A stretch of 64,000 nucleotides of DNA, from positions 822,593,503-822,657,502 of the forward strand of contig CM062819.1 of NCBI GenBank assembly GCA_031772625.1. The letters are read 5' to 3'. This stretch comes from Pinus tabuliformis (taxonomy: Eukaryota > Streptophyta > Pinopsida > Pinales > Pinaceae). The notes beneath the pieces are model-generated. The model saw only the letters and a list, made by a program, of their open reading frames with translations, had not been told where the DNA came from and made no database searches. Shown here piece after piece: positions 21,396 through 31,933 of the stretch (positions are counted from its first letter, which is position 1; each line of letters starts with the position of its first letter). The translations under genes were made by a program, and so were the position numbers.

Positions 21396-22668
21396 CTAAT
21401 CGCTATCTGAGAAGACCTCGATGTAATGAGCCTTGCCCGTTGTGCACCGATGGCTTAGTGCCCATGGCTCTCGACATGTAAAACATAACTTCCTCCTCCT
21501 GAGGTCCCTCCTAGTCTCATCATCCAACTGTCCCCACCCTTGGGCTGCTCTCTGCGTTGTGGATGCTCTAGTGTCACTTCCCTTCTGTGGGTAGGGAGTG
21601 CGTGGAGGAAAGGGTGCCCGGGTCTTGGGATGGCCCCCTGCAAATCTCTCGTACAAGTCACTGCCTCCAGAAGAGTAGATGGTTTTCGTGACTTCACCAA
21701 TCCCCGCAGTGGCTCTGTCAATCCCTCCACAAATTTCTATACTCTCCTGGAATCTAACAAATTTAGAACCATGATTGATACCCTCAGGAATTCTGAAATA
21801 TAATGCTCCGGATGTCCTGTCTGCTTGAGTTGGGTCAACTCCCTGAAGTGGGCCTCTGGATCCCTCCGATCAAAATGCTCCACTACTCTCCATGTGAAGT
21901 CCTCATAGGAGGTCATGCTGGCATGCCCCAAAGTGGACAAGCCATGAAACCACCAATTGTGTGCCTCCCCCTCCAAATGCAATGTGGCCATCTTGATGGC
22001 TTCTACCTCCGTCATCCTATTGAGCTGGAAGTATGTGTCCAGCTTCTCCACCCAAGCACGTGTTGTGCACTTGGTAGTGCCATCATAGGTGGGAAAATAC
22101 ATCTTCCCAATGGTGCGGTGCAACTCATAATTCTGCATACCATGGCTTCCATAGCCCTTCCCTTCTCATTTTGTTTGAGCTGGCAATAATCTCTGAAAGA
22201 TAGAGCCTCTCTGAAATCTTCTCCCATGGACTGCCACTCCCTGAAATGCTCTCCCATCAGCGATGGATCCTCTCCTCCACCCATTTCACCCTGCACCAAA
22301 GGTATAAAAGAAGGTAAAGTAGCTCGAGTTGGCTCACTCGAGGATGGTCGTTGCGTAGTAGGTGAAAGGTGATCGAGTTGTTGAGAGGCCCCTAAAGTCT
22401 CTCCAAATATAAACTCCCGGTGAGTGCTCTGCTCCCGATTCTGCATCTTAATCTCGTCCAACATCTCCTTCTACCCCTTTGCCAAATTGCTCAAGGCCTT
22501 CAAGAGACTGTCAAAGGCAATTTCTTCCCTACTCTTGGGCTCCCCCATATCTTTTGCTACCACTTCCTTCCCATGATCCTCTATGTTTGGAGTAATCTCC
22601 AACTCTCTCTCCCTGCTCCGGTACCTTTGCCTCTTGTAAGTAATATTTTGTCGGTCCTCCTCACTCAT
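21396..22668 (-). pseudogene. E3 gag
   Basis: The likely start is the ATG at 22666-22668 (MSEEDRQN...). The protein is split into about four segments by a stop at 22471 and frameshifts near 22140, 21735 and 21660. The Retrotrans_gag core is clear in 21737-22138 (FPTYDG, ATLHLEGEAHNWW, FTWRVVEHF). The C-terminal segment has the Cys-His box CFTCREPWALSHRC followed by KAHYIEVFSD, the usual link to protease in chromoviruses. Gag would form the particle and bind RNA. Confidence 0.82.
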
Positions 22669-22702
22669 AGGAAAGTTCCCCCATGGCTTAGCCAAAATCT
22701 GA

Positions 22703-22714
22703 GCTCTGATACCA
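22703..22714 (-). other. E3 primer-binding site (tRNA-iMet)
   Basis: The minus strand reads TGGTATCAGAGC one base after the end of the right LTR. An exact plant tRNA-iMet PBS. Confidence 0.85.
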
Positions 22715-22715
22715 C

Positions 22716-23992
22716 TGTAATGTTCCAAACTTAAATAAACAGTGATATGCAAAGCAAAAACGATTTACAACATAGAAAATTTTAACAATCAGCGAATGCT
22801 CATAAAAACTCCAAAAATAGAACCAGTTGAGCCATTTTATTAATCAATGGAGCAAGTACGATAGTAATGAGGAATGCACCTGGGCTTACCTCAATGGAAG
22901 CATGACAGAGCCCAGGTGATGAGACAATGATCTCAAATACTGGAAATGACTACTCCTCTAATGCTCTGCGCTGCCCAGAAAACTACACTACTGGCTGGAA
23001 AGGAACTGCAAGAAACTCCACCTCCACTGCTCAGAAAATGCTACAAATTCAGCCCCAAGCTCCTTGACCAAAACCCACAAAAACCTAGAAAGGGTTTGGT
23101 CTGAATCCAACCTCCCAAATTCGGCCTCCAATATGCCCTACGCCCTCCAAACTGCTCAAGAATACGGCCTGCAAGGAATACTAGCAAAATCCTCCACCCA
23201 AGCTCCAAAAATGTAGCAATCTCCTCCACAAATGCTTCCCTTAGCTCCCCCGGTAAAGACCAGCCTCAAAGACTAATACTCTACCTCCCACGTTTGCACA
23301 AATTGTTGCCTTTGCGTTGGCCCAAGAAGTGCGAAAGTCACATTAAAGAGGAGCACTCTCTTCCAACTCCAAAACTCTCCAAAATGGCAGCAAAACTCCT
23401 ATGCCTCCTCTCCGGAAATTCTCCCAGCCAAAATTCCTCTGCAAGATGCCACAAACAAACTCAGCCTCTCTTCACTACGTCCTCCAGAAATACACACCAC
23501 CTGGAGATGAATGCAACTGCAGGAAACCACAATGAGATCTTCCTCCGGAAGAGTGAAGATAAACCTCTCTAGGGTGGCACTCGAAGTCCCCCGAAGAAAG
23601 GGTCAGCTCTTCGCTTGAAGAACTCTTGCTAAATAGCAAGTGACTCAGCTAAGCAGCTTGAGCAACCAAAGAGAAATTCGATATGCCCAAAAGATGATCG
23701 AAATGAGGAGAGCTGCCTTCCTTATATAGATTTCGTGGAGCACTTTTTCCTCCATTTTCCTTCCATCATGGGTCCCTCACTTAACCAATGACTTCCCCTC
23801 CATGCAAATCGAACTAGGGAAATGCGTATTCTCCTAGTGTGGGTGGCCCCCGCGTATAACTTAACCACATCAAAATAACTTATGCTAGGTCTAACCTCCT
23901 AATAAAATCGAATGGGCCCCATCACCTCCAAAATTGGCCCCAAAATGTAATAATTAATCTTGTTCCAAATTAATTTAGGAAGGGACATGACA
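22716..23992 (-). repeat. E3 5' LTR (right copy)
   Basis: 1277 bp. The minus-strand TATA box TATATAAG lies at 23721-23728. Differences from the left copy are scattered substitutions plus small indels, including loss of one ACATCAACTTAATC unit near 23870. Confidence 0.85.
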
Positions 23993-25284
23993 GGATCATC
24001 ATAATGATGTCCTCAAAGAATAATGTATATGTCAAATGATGTCTCAAGGTCAAGATAGTGTAAATCCAAAGTCAACTAGGCTGGGACACTACAAATCTTA
24101 TGTTTGCACATTGTTGATTCATTTGTATGAATACCTCTCTCAATTTTTGCCATGTGTAAATATGTTGAAGAATATGAATTGATCTTAATTTCAATACTTA
24201 AACTAATGTAAGTGCTTTGTGTTAGGTCCCTTGGTCCTTGACCAACTCCCTTTCCACATGACAAAATTGCCCATATCAATGTTTTCTTTGTTTAACCACA
24301 AAAATTTGACTATTATCAATTTTTTCACAGAAATTTACACCACAGCCATTAATCATATAGTAATCAACACGTTCTTTCATTTATTGATGGAAACTAGTTA
24401 CTATTCTACATAGCTTACTAATTGGAGTTGAGCTTAGAGATGCTTACTATAGAGATAACCACATTCTTCAAGTCTGAATCAGATTTATGGTGACAAGAGG
24501 AACATTGCTGATCAAATTGTGACTCATGTGGCAAGTTTCAAATTGTGACTCATGCAGCAAGTTTCAGGTTGTACTCATCAACTATGTATTGAATCTGAAT
24601 TTCTAGGTTTTCAAACAACTCAGCACTTGTAGGTGGACTGTGGTCACCATGCCCTTTAGGAAATCAATTCACCCAATTAATTGGACAATTCATAGTTTAA
24701 TCTCACAAAAAAAAATTACTAGCCAATTTTCCGAGAGATGTCTTCAGACCAGGAAATCATTACATGATCATATGACTTGAAACAAAATGCATTGCTTATG
24801 ATCACTACCCCAAAGGCCTAGATTTGACATGTAACAAATAAGGTTTGTCCTAAAAATCTATTATAAAGTAGATCAACTCTGCAACTCTCAAGTTAGGCTT
24901 GTGAAACCATGAGATCAACCTCCATAACCATTAAAAATAATCTCAATGCATAAGAATGAATCTTGTAACAGTGGTTGACAAATGCCATCTCTCGAGTTAT
25001 AAAACTAAATAGCCTTTGCTATAAATAAGTTAAATGGAAACAATGTCAAGTGAAGTACTGTCTAAACTTTGAAAGGTGCAGTGTCACATTTTTCCAAATA
25101 AGAATATCAATTAGGTTTAGTTGTTAACAGTAAACTTGTAATACTTACATCATAGTTAAGGTAATGGCCTAATATACCAGATAAGTCAAATTAAGGCTTC
25201 TTGACAAATTTAGTAATTATGCTTTACAATTCTACCTAGTTTTTGTGAATTCTTGTTTGTCTGATGTATTTATGCCTGCTGCAG
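23993..25284. other. Low-copy DNA, no gene recognised
   Basis: About 1.3 kb between E3 and the first exon of the SMYD-like gene. No element ends or domains were found. It may be intron or upstream sequence of that gene. A short AAATTGTGACTCATG duplication occurs at about 24515-24555. Confidence 0.4.
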
Positions 25285-26190
25285 AGTTCAGGGTGAGATA
25301 TGTTTAACATCATCTACTGGTAATGAGAAACAAAGGCTACTGGATGAGGCATTACAATTTCTTCAATCATTGAGATCTGTGTTGCATGCCTTCAACAAAG
25401 ATATTGCCAAGGTATGGGATGATATTTCCATTTCAGAAAAATACAAAACCTAGATTGTGAGCAAGATTGCCAAGGGTCCAGTTTAGTAAACATATACACC
25501 AATCTAGAAGGATGGGACAGTCTTGTTATGGGTGGTAACCAATGATCTTGGCTATCATGATTACCTTTCCATGAATTGCCACTGGCTCTATTTTGACTTG
25601 CTTAATTAGCTTGATTGCAGCCATGAAATGCTTTTATAAGTAGTAAAATCAATGGCATCATTGTGATAAACCCTAAATCTTGAATAAGCAAGATTTATTT
25701 ACCCCTTCTGGTTTGGAATACTTTTTATGTTAATGCAGGCAGAGGATATTATTGCTGAGATGTTTTGTTTGACTCTGCAATCTGAATCTGCTATTCACCA
25801 CTGTAAAGTATCGATTCAGGTACATACATATCTCAGGTTCTGGGATAGCAACTTATCTCTGTTATAGGTATTAGAATAAATTATTTTTGGTTAATGTTCT
25901 GAAATTGATTAAATATTTTAAAGCTGTTAACTTATTGAGATAAACTTGGCAATTGTATTTGGTTGTAATGGGCTTCACATTTTATGATTTGGACAGATTC
26001 TGGAAAAACTATATCACAGTGACCATATTGTCATTGCAAATGAGCTTGTGAAATTGGTATCAATTGAGCTCTCCTTGAACAAATATGCTTGTGCCAAGAA
26101 GAACCTTGCAAGAATCGATCATATATTCAGCAGACATTATGGTTGTAACTATGCTAAAATGTTTCCATACTTGATAACTTTGCAAAGGTA
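25285..26190 (+). CDS. C-terminal exons of a probable SMYD/SET-TPR-like protein
   Basis: Three consecutive GT-AG exons in compatible phase: 25285-25411 (VQGEICLTSS...FNKDIAK), 25739-25819 (AEDIIAEMF...HHCKVSIQ; 27 codons) and 25997-26190 (ILEKLYHSDHIVIANELVKL...FSRHYG...MFPYLITLQR, then TAG). The helical pattern and the HIVIANELVKLVSIELSL block resemble the TPR-like C-terminal region of plant SET/MYND (SMYD) lysine-methyltransferase-type proteins. SET and MYND domains are not in the window. The TAG overlaps a potential GT donor (AGgtaggc), so the last exon could also splice onward. Upstream exons were not found, so this may be a truncated or decayed gene. The family call is an inference. Confidence 0.5.
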
Positions 26191-26818
26191 GGCTTAGAGA
26201 CCTTAAGGCCTTGTAATGAAAAATCAACAAGCAAAGTAGAGCCCAATTTCACATTATCCTACATGCTTAGATGTAGTAAAGTTAGTTTTGTGATGCCTGG
26301 CAGGGATAGCCCGAGTGGTTGGGGCTCACAGCGATAATACATTGCTTGGTATGGTTTGTAGGCTATCATATCAGGCCAGGAGGGTTTTTCTTGACAGCAG
26401 TGCTATGTGATCCTTGGTTGCAGCGATTGGGCTCTCAGTGAACAAATATGCCAGTGCCAACAAGAACCTTGCAAGAATTAATCATATATTCAGCAGACAT
26501 AATGGTTGTAACTGTGTTAAAATGTTTCCATACTTGAGAACATTGCAAAGGTATGCTTAAAGACATCAAGGCCTTGTAATTCAAAATACAGCAAAAAATA
26601 GTAGAGCCTGATTTCATAATATTCTACATGCTTAGTTATAATAAAGTTAGTTCAATGATGCCCGTCAGCAGTAGCCTGAGTGGTTGGGACTCACAGTGAT
26701 AATGCCACCCACCTTGGTTCATCCTGACTGGCTTTCCTTGGTATGGTTTTCCAGCTATCATATCTGGCAAGAGGGGTTTTCCTTGGCAGCAGTGCTATGT
26801 GCTCCTTGGTAACAGCAA
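26063..26818 (+). repeat. Tandem duplication containing the last exon
   Basis: Unit A (26063-26425) starts within the third exon and includes about 125 bp of it plus the following DNA. Unit B (26426 to about 26818) repeats all of it (LSVNKYASANKNLARINHIFSRHNG... near 26430-26560) with substitutions and about 35 bp of extra sequence near 26700. The exon copy in B stays open to a TAA just after the former donor site, but has no acceptor of its own in front. The non-exon part has a pol III A-box-like TAGCCCGAGTGGTTGGGG at 26308-26325. Confidence 0.75.
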
Positions 26819-27026
26819 TGATTCTAGTTACTGATCTCCCCCCTCCTCCCCCATAAAAAAAAGAACAAGAAGCTACTTTAGTGATCAACTAATTTATGTA
26901 TTTATTTTCCAACTTGGTGGCAGCAATGATTGTATGTTCTAGTAACTGATCCCCCCCCCCCCCGGCGAAAACAAAAAGCAAGAAGCTACTGTAGTGATCA
27001 ACTAATTGATCTATTTATTTTCCAAG
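26815..27026. repeat. Short tandem duplication with C-rich tracts
   Basis: Two copies of about 105-115 bp (starting GCAATGATT at about 26815 and 26923), each holding a C-rich run (26839-26854; 26951-26963 is a pure C run), AAGAAGCTACT and TAGTGATCAACTAAT. They follow directly on the larger tandem duplication. Confidence 0.65.
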
Positions 27027-27039
27027 GAAAACTTCATGG

Positions 27040-27330
27040 AGAAACCCCTAGGCATGTGCCTGCATTTCACGGATGGTACACAATGTAAACCCATTGGTGC
27101 TGGTTACAGTGCCCGACCTGGTAAAGACATTGAGCGAGGTATCCAAGAAAGGCAGCCAGCCCCTGAAGATTGACCTTGAGACCTCCTGCATGAAGCTCAA
27201 AGCACTCAAGCTGGCTACCTGGCAGACCAATTTATGTATTAAGTTGCCATCTATTGTACTTGATGAAAACCATCTGAACCAATCATTCAATGCATGGCCC
27301 AATAATTGTCTTCTGTTCATGTCAGCTTAG
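27040..27330 (+). CDS. Unrecognised open frame, possible exon
   Basis: An open stretch of about 95 codons (start at 27073 if translated alone) encoding VNPLVLVTVPDLVKTLSEV then SKKGSQPLKIDLETSC. It has balanced composition unlike the AT-rich surroundings. No family recognised, no signal peptide or membrane segment. It may be an exon or a relic of a host gene. The opposite strand is also open over the same region, so coding status is uncertain. Confidence 0.25.
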
Positions 27331-27949
27331 GGTTTTCGGATTGCAAATATCTTTTAGCTTCCTCTATTCATATAATATGGTATTCTCTTTTTGCACCTTT
27401 AGGCTTTAACACTTCACTGCTATGAAATAAGCAGTGTTTTAAAAGCCAGTCCAGTCCAAAGTGGAATTGGTCAAACTGGCCGGTTGGACAGGGTCAGGTA
27501 TCAAACTGGCCAGCAACCCAGGCCGGTGGGCCAGTTTGGTACCAAAACGGTACAAAACAGCCGAAACTGGTCAGTTCTCTGACAGCTTTGAACTCACTGG
27601 GAAAAAATTATGGAAAAAATATTGGTTATTACTCCTAAAATAGGTGTTGCATGTACAAATTTCACTTCAGATTCTTTCTCTTTAGCCCTTTTGCAGCCAT
27701 ATAACCAAGGGGTAGTAAGGGGACAGACAGCAAAGTATTCCAATCTCTTAAAAAAAAAATTGAACTTTAGAAATGAAAATTTCTAAAAGTTTTTCAGTTG
27801 AGAGATTGTTATCCTCTCTTCCAGATGCTTTTCTTTCCAACACACATGGAGAAACTCTACCATTCCTTGCTTCTTTTCCTCCATTGCTTCTCATAGGATC
27901 CCAACATTCAGTTCGACACTGATTTTGCTGCACCAAACTGAGTTGCAAC

Positions 27950-29155
27950 TGTTGAGAAATATAGGGCATCATGAATTAGGTGGTTTCTCTTTAATTAGTA
28001 ACTGCTTGTGAATGTTTATTACAACTTTAGATTAAGATCTTCTTCACTTAAGTTATTAATGTTCTTCTTCATCAAACAGCTACCAATGCATGAACATAAA
28101 TAGACAAGAGACACAGAATGTAGGCTATGAGCCAGGGCCAAAACCTCTCACTCTTTGAGAGGAAAACCCGCACAAATTCTTCTTATAGAGTTTCCAATTG
28201 ATGAATACCAAGACCAACACCCTTGATCTAGTTGCCCCTCCAAGACCAAGACACAAGTTCTCTTGACTGTCTTTCGATCTTTTCCTCTTCTTGATTCCTC
28301 TTCTACTTCGACCTTCTTAACACTAAAACATTCACGAGATCTTATCACTTGTAGGAGCACCGAGACCTCATGAACTTTAACGATACCCAAACTGTGATAT
28401 CCCCGAGACTGTGACTTGAGTGAGGTTAAGACTATGATAGCACCGAGACAGTGAGGAGATGTCACTGTGGTATCACCGAAACCTTACTTAGTTCTCTGCT
28501 CCAATCCACCCTGTGATCTCTGCAATTTCAGCGAGATTATGTGTACCCTTATCCGAGCCTCTTCCTGAAATGATATCCGAACTGTTGACTGTAACTGTCC
28601 ATCCGAATTTCAGAGTGTGATCTGAACTTCTTCATTGCGATTAGCCCAAAAAGGTCCTCATTGTCCATTCATCACCTCTCCAAGTTCCATCCGAACTTGT
28701 CTATTTTCTGTGATCCAAATTTTAGAGAGATTTGAGCTTGATGACTGTCTCAAATGCGAATACCCTACACACCTATATATAGTGGTTGTCCCATAAATGA
28801 GACGACATATGTATTCGAACAGTTGTCTCCATTAGGTGAAGCCGACATGAATTTTCTACTTCATCTTGAGGTTGACTTGAAGAGAACTTGTGCTTGTCTT
28901 TGGAGGGCTTCTAGACAATTCTATAGATTCATATACATTTGTAATATGCCCAAGAAGGGTTCTTCATACATGACATTGACTCTTTTGACGTTAATAAAGG
29001 CTCTCAATGGGAGCCATCTAAAAATAAAATCTCTTGCCCATGAAACCCATGAAGCAAGCATTACAATAATAATTTTATTTTTCTTCTTTTCATCATTTAC
29101 AAAAATCACAATTACATGTCATTATGATGACCGAACCCAGTTACACTTTTCAACG
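27950..29155 (-). repeat. E4 3' LTR (left copy)
   Basis: Starts TGTTGAGAAAT. TATA box TATATATA at 28774-28781. Upstream of the TATA box (in element sense; plus-strand 28370-28480) lie repeated CACTGTG / TCGGTG motifs like those in E1. A CTCTCACTCTTTGAGAG stem (28147-28163) with an adjacent AAAACCC run matches the E1 and S1 LTRs. The last base is G instead of A. Confidence 0.85.
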
Positions 29156-29174
29156 CTCCCTCTTAACTAGGGAG
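29156..29174 (-). other. E4 polypurine tract within a palindrome
   Basis: The minus strand reads CTCCCTAGTTAAGAGGGAG directly before the LTR, identical to the E1 tract. Confidence 0.7.
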
Positions 29175-29497
29175 GTATTCATAATGGTACTTAGTCATTC
29201 CCAATCTGAAGAATTTGTCATAAGAACAATTGGATTGAGAACCCATATGTATAGCATCATATCAACCATCATTGTCACATAGCAAGGCCTTGACTAATAG
29301 CTTTATCTCTCCATATTTTTAAATCCATAGAATTGAATTTTCCAAACTTCCCCTTCCTTTCGGCAAATGTTTGAACACCTTTTTCGCTCAACCTATCTTC
29401 TTCTATCTTGCATAGAATCCACAAGTTGTTGAATGGAATCACTTTCTTATCCTCATAGGCATTTGTTACCTTGCCCATCAGCTAGTGTATTTAGAAC
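29175..29497 (-). pseudogene. E4 gag, C-terminal part
   Basis: This continues the gag of 55717-56139 across the E5 insertion: the codons before and after join as ...DKEMISFVLNT | LADGQGN.... It holds the later gag helices (VIPFNNLWILCKIEEDRL) and a basic stretch KGKFGKFN. The zinc knuckle that should come next is not seen, and frame breaks follow within about 150 bp of the PPT. Confidence 0.75.
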
Positions 29498-30538
29498 TGT
29501 TGAATTTTCTAAGTCTATCTATTAGAAAATTAATCTGTATTCTGCTGGTTTATTTCTTCTACTTGTAAATTCTGAACAAGTTATTTAAAACATTTAAATA
29601 TCAAAATAAACACAATACAGTCACAACATCTACAGATCATCAGCTGAAAGAAACCAAACACACAAGTGACAATGCTATTTATGGACAAATGTCCCCAGAA
29701 AAACCCAATGTGAGAAAATCGGTGCAGCTATTCTGAAGGTTTATTATTATGCAGTATTTCCTTAAATATAACTAGGTGCCTAACTGGCTCACCTGACAAA
29801 GAAAATACACGGTAGCAATACCTCTCTATTCGGAAACAGGTATTCAGAAAACCTGCCCCACAAAAACCTCTCCGGCAACTCTGAAGCTCAGTGTTGGCCC
29901 TTCTAGCCTCTACGTCAGCCCCAAGACCCTCTACATCAGCCCTCTGAGACATTGCGCAGCCTCTGGGACTCTCTATGTCACTCCTGTAGCCTTTGCATGG
30001 ATGACGCAGTTCCTATGGCCTCTGCGTTGTCTCTGTTGGGCTCTGTGTGGCCTGCTCTGGCTGCTGCTCTCGCTTTATGCTTCTGCGTTGGTCTCTTAGC
30101 ACTGTCTCTCCCTCTCTGCCCAGTACTCATTGCCCCTCGCTGCTGACATTGATTCACTTTTTCTTAGCAACCTCATTCTAGCAAAATAAATGACTGATCA
30201 CCCTGGTGTCTTCTCCAATTGACCCTCAGGCCTCTTCTTATACTTTTCTTGTTAGTCCTTCAACGGTCGAGATTAAATCTCTAATCAACGACTAAGATTA
30301 GATTTGGCTTGATCCATGACTTTTGGAACCTTCTAACCCAGTTTTATATTAATACCCATTAATATTTTTTTCCTAAGTTTAGACTTAGGAACTCCATTAA
30401 AAATATTAATTATTTTAATATCTCCCAAACTGGGTACAATCTGTCCAAGCCATTTCTGGGTCTTGGAGATCTCATGTGCTTTAGCCTCTCCACCAATTTT
30501 CATGGCTAGAGCACATCCGATGCTACCACAAATCAAAA
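29498..30538 (-). repeat. E5 3' LTR (left copy)
   Basis: 1041 bp, starting TGTTGAATTTTC. It ends AATCAAAA where the right copy has AATCAACA. On the minus strand a GAGGGAG-type purine tract (30539-30546) abuts it and serves as PPT. The middle (29880-30140) holds degenerate CTCTGCGT/GTCAGCC-type repeats. Confidence 0.85.
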
Positions 30539-31167
30539 CTCCCTCTTAGCGAGCACTATGCTCTAGTAATACTCCTCACTGAGCATCACTCTGATTATCT
30601 GGCACCAGTACCTGTGCTGATGCTAGGCCTCCCCGCCCAACATCCTTTGCACTGCTACATCTTGTACTGCTGCCCATGGCCCTGCATATGGCAGCTCCCT
30701 TTGCGTCCATGCTGCTCTTGGTCCATCCTCCCAGCATTGCATCTGCATTGCAACCCCCTCTCATCATGTTGCATCGTGCTACTGCTAACCTCTACTTCAC
30801 TGCAACTCATTTATTGAGAAGTAAGTAACTAATCCACCCAACTTCTAACATCCCTATCAGGCTAGAAACACTCCCGATGTTGAAGCTCTCTCTGTCGCTA
30901 ACAAGTGCTCCCTCTACTAACCTTTGCGCTACTGCAACAACTCCCTGCATCTCGCACTGTTGCACACCTCTCTGTACCATCCTACACTAGTGCAACACTC
31001 TTGTGCCTCTCGCACTATTGCAACCTGCTAGCCTCGCGTTGCTTGGGGACTCCTGCACTCTAGCACTCTCTGTCACTCTATCTGCATCCGTCTCTACCCA
31101 CATCCGCCAGTCCTACTACTCCTCTTTGGGGCTCCCGTAGCAGGGTATAATCCAAGAGGTTGGGTAC
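30539..31167 (-). other. E5 internal remnant after gag, no pol
   Basis: About 630 bp between the 3' LTR and E7. Rich in CTGCA/CTCTGC words. No RNase H or RT motif was found in any minus-strand frame, although the end of copia pol belongs here. The sequence joins the gag end at 43804 once E7 is removed. Confidence 0.6.
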
Positions 31168-31638
31168 TATTGTGGCCACAACCACCACCCTATCAAAACT
31201 TGCCTTGGCAGCAATTTTGAATGGGTCCCCTTTAGTCCCAGAGACTTTAACTCGTTGCCGAGCAAAATTTTCAGCTGTTAATGGTCAAGACCCCCCTTTT
31301 TATCCCTACTACACGGTCCATTCATCACCCAGCCTAGCCCTCCATCCATTCCCTCCATCGGAACCTTTTCAGCCCTCAAAACCTTCCATCGCATCATTTT
31401 TCCCGTCATAGCTCTTTATAGCGGAAATGCTCAAAATCATGCATAAACCCCTCTTTTTTGCCTATCACAATCAACATTGAAACGTAACACATACATGGCT
31501 TCGGACCCGACAGTTCTATTAACCAAAATGCATGTATTTCGGGTCCGGAGCCCCATCGCTTATCGCTATCGGCCATGCCCAGGGCTTATATATATATAGC
31601 ACACTATTATATACCGGACCCGATGGATTTATTAACCA

Positions 31639-31671
<33 letters not shown>

Positions 31672-31901
31672 GGGTTCGGAGCCCATCGCAATATCACAAT
31701 CGGCCCGACCCAAAGCTTTTATATAAGGTGCACCACTGTTTACCGGACCCGCCGATTATTATGAACTAGGGCGTATATCATTTCAAGTCCGGCCTTATGG
31801 CCGGACATGGTTTTCCCATATATTCTTTTGTTTTTCGAAAAAACATTGAAGTCCCGGTTTTCAAAGGCAAGCCTATTATTACAGACCCGTCGGCAGTATT
31901 A

Positions 31902-31933
<32 letters not shown>

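Larger units (their letters stand above)
17652..23992 (-). mobile_element. E3: Ty3/gypsy chromovirus, decayed
   Basis: LTRs 17652-18941 and 22716-23992 start TGTAATGTTCC and end GGACATGACA. Flanks GGATT (17647-17651) and GGATC (23993-23997) are a TSD with one mismatch. On the minus strand the order is PBS, gag, protease, RT fused to the RNase H tail, integrase, chromodomain, PPT. This order and the chromodomain place it in the chromovirus branch. Stops, frameshifts and a large in-frame deletion make it inactive. Confidence 0.9.

Noticed and set aside
18964-22734. Plus-strand frames over E3
   Set aside because: They are antisense shadows of the clearly conserved minus-strand gag-pol.
26305-26330. 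Possible tRNA-Leu/Ser gene start (TAGCCCGAGTGGTTGGGG)
   Set aside because: Only an A-box-like word; no B box, acceptor stem or anticodon arm. Listed only as part of the tandem duplication.
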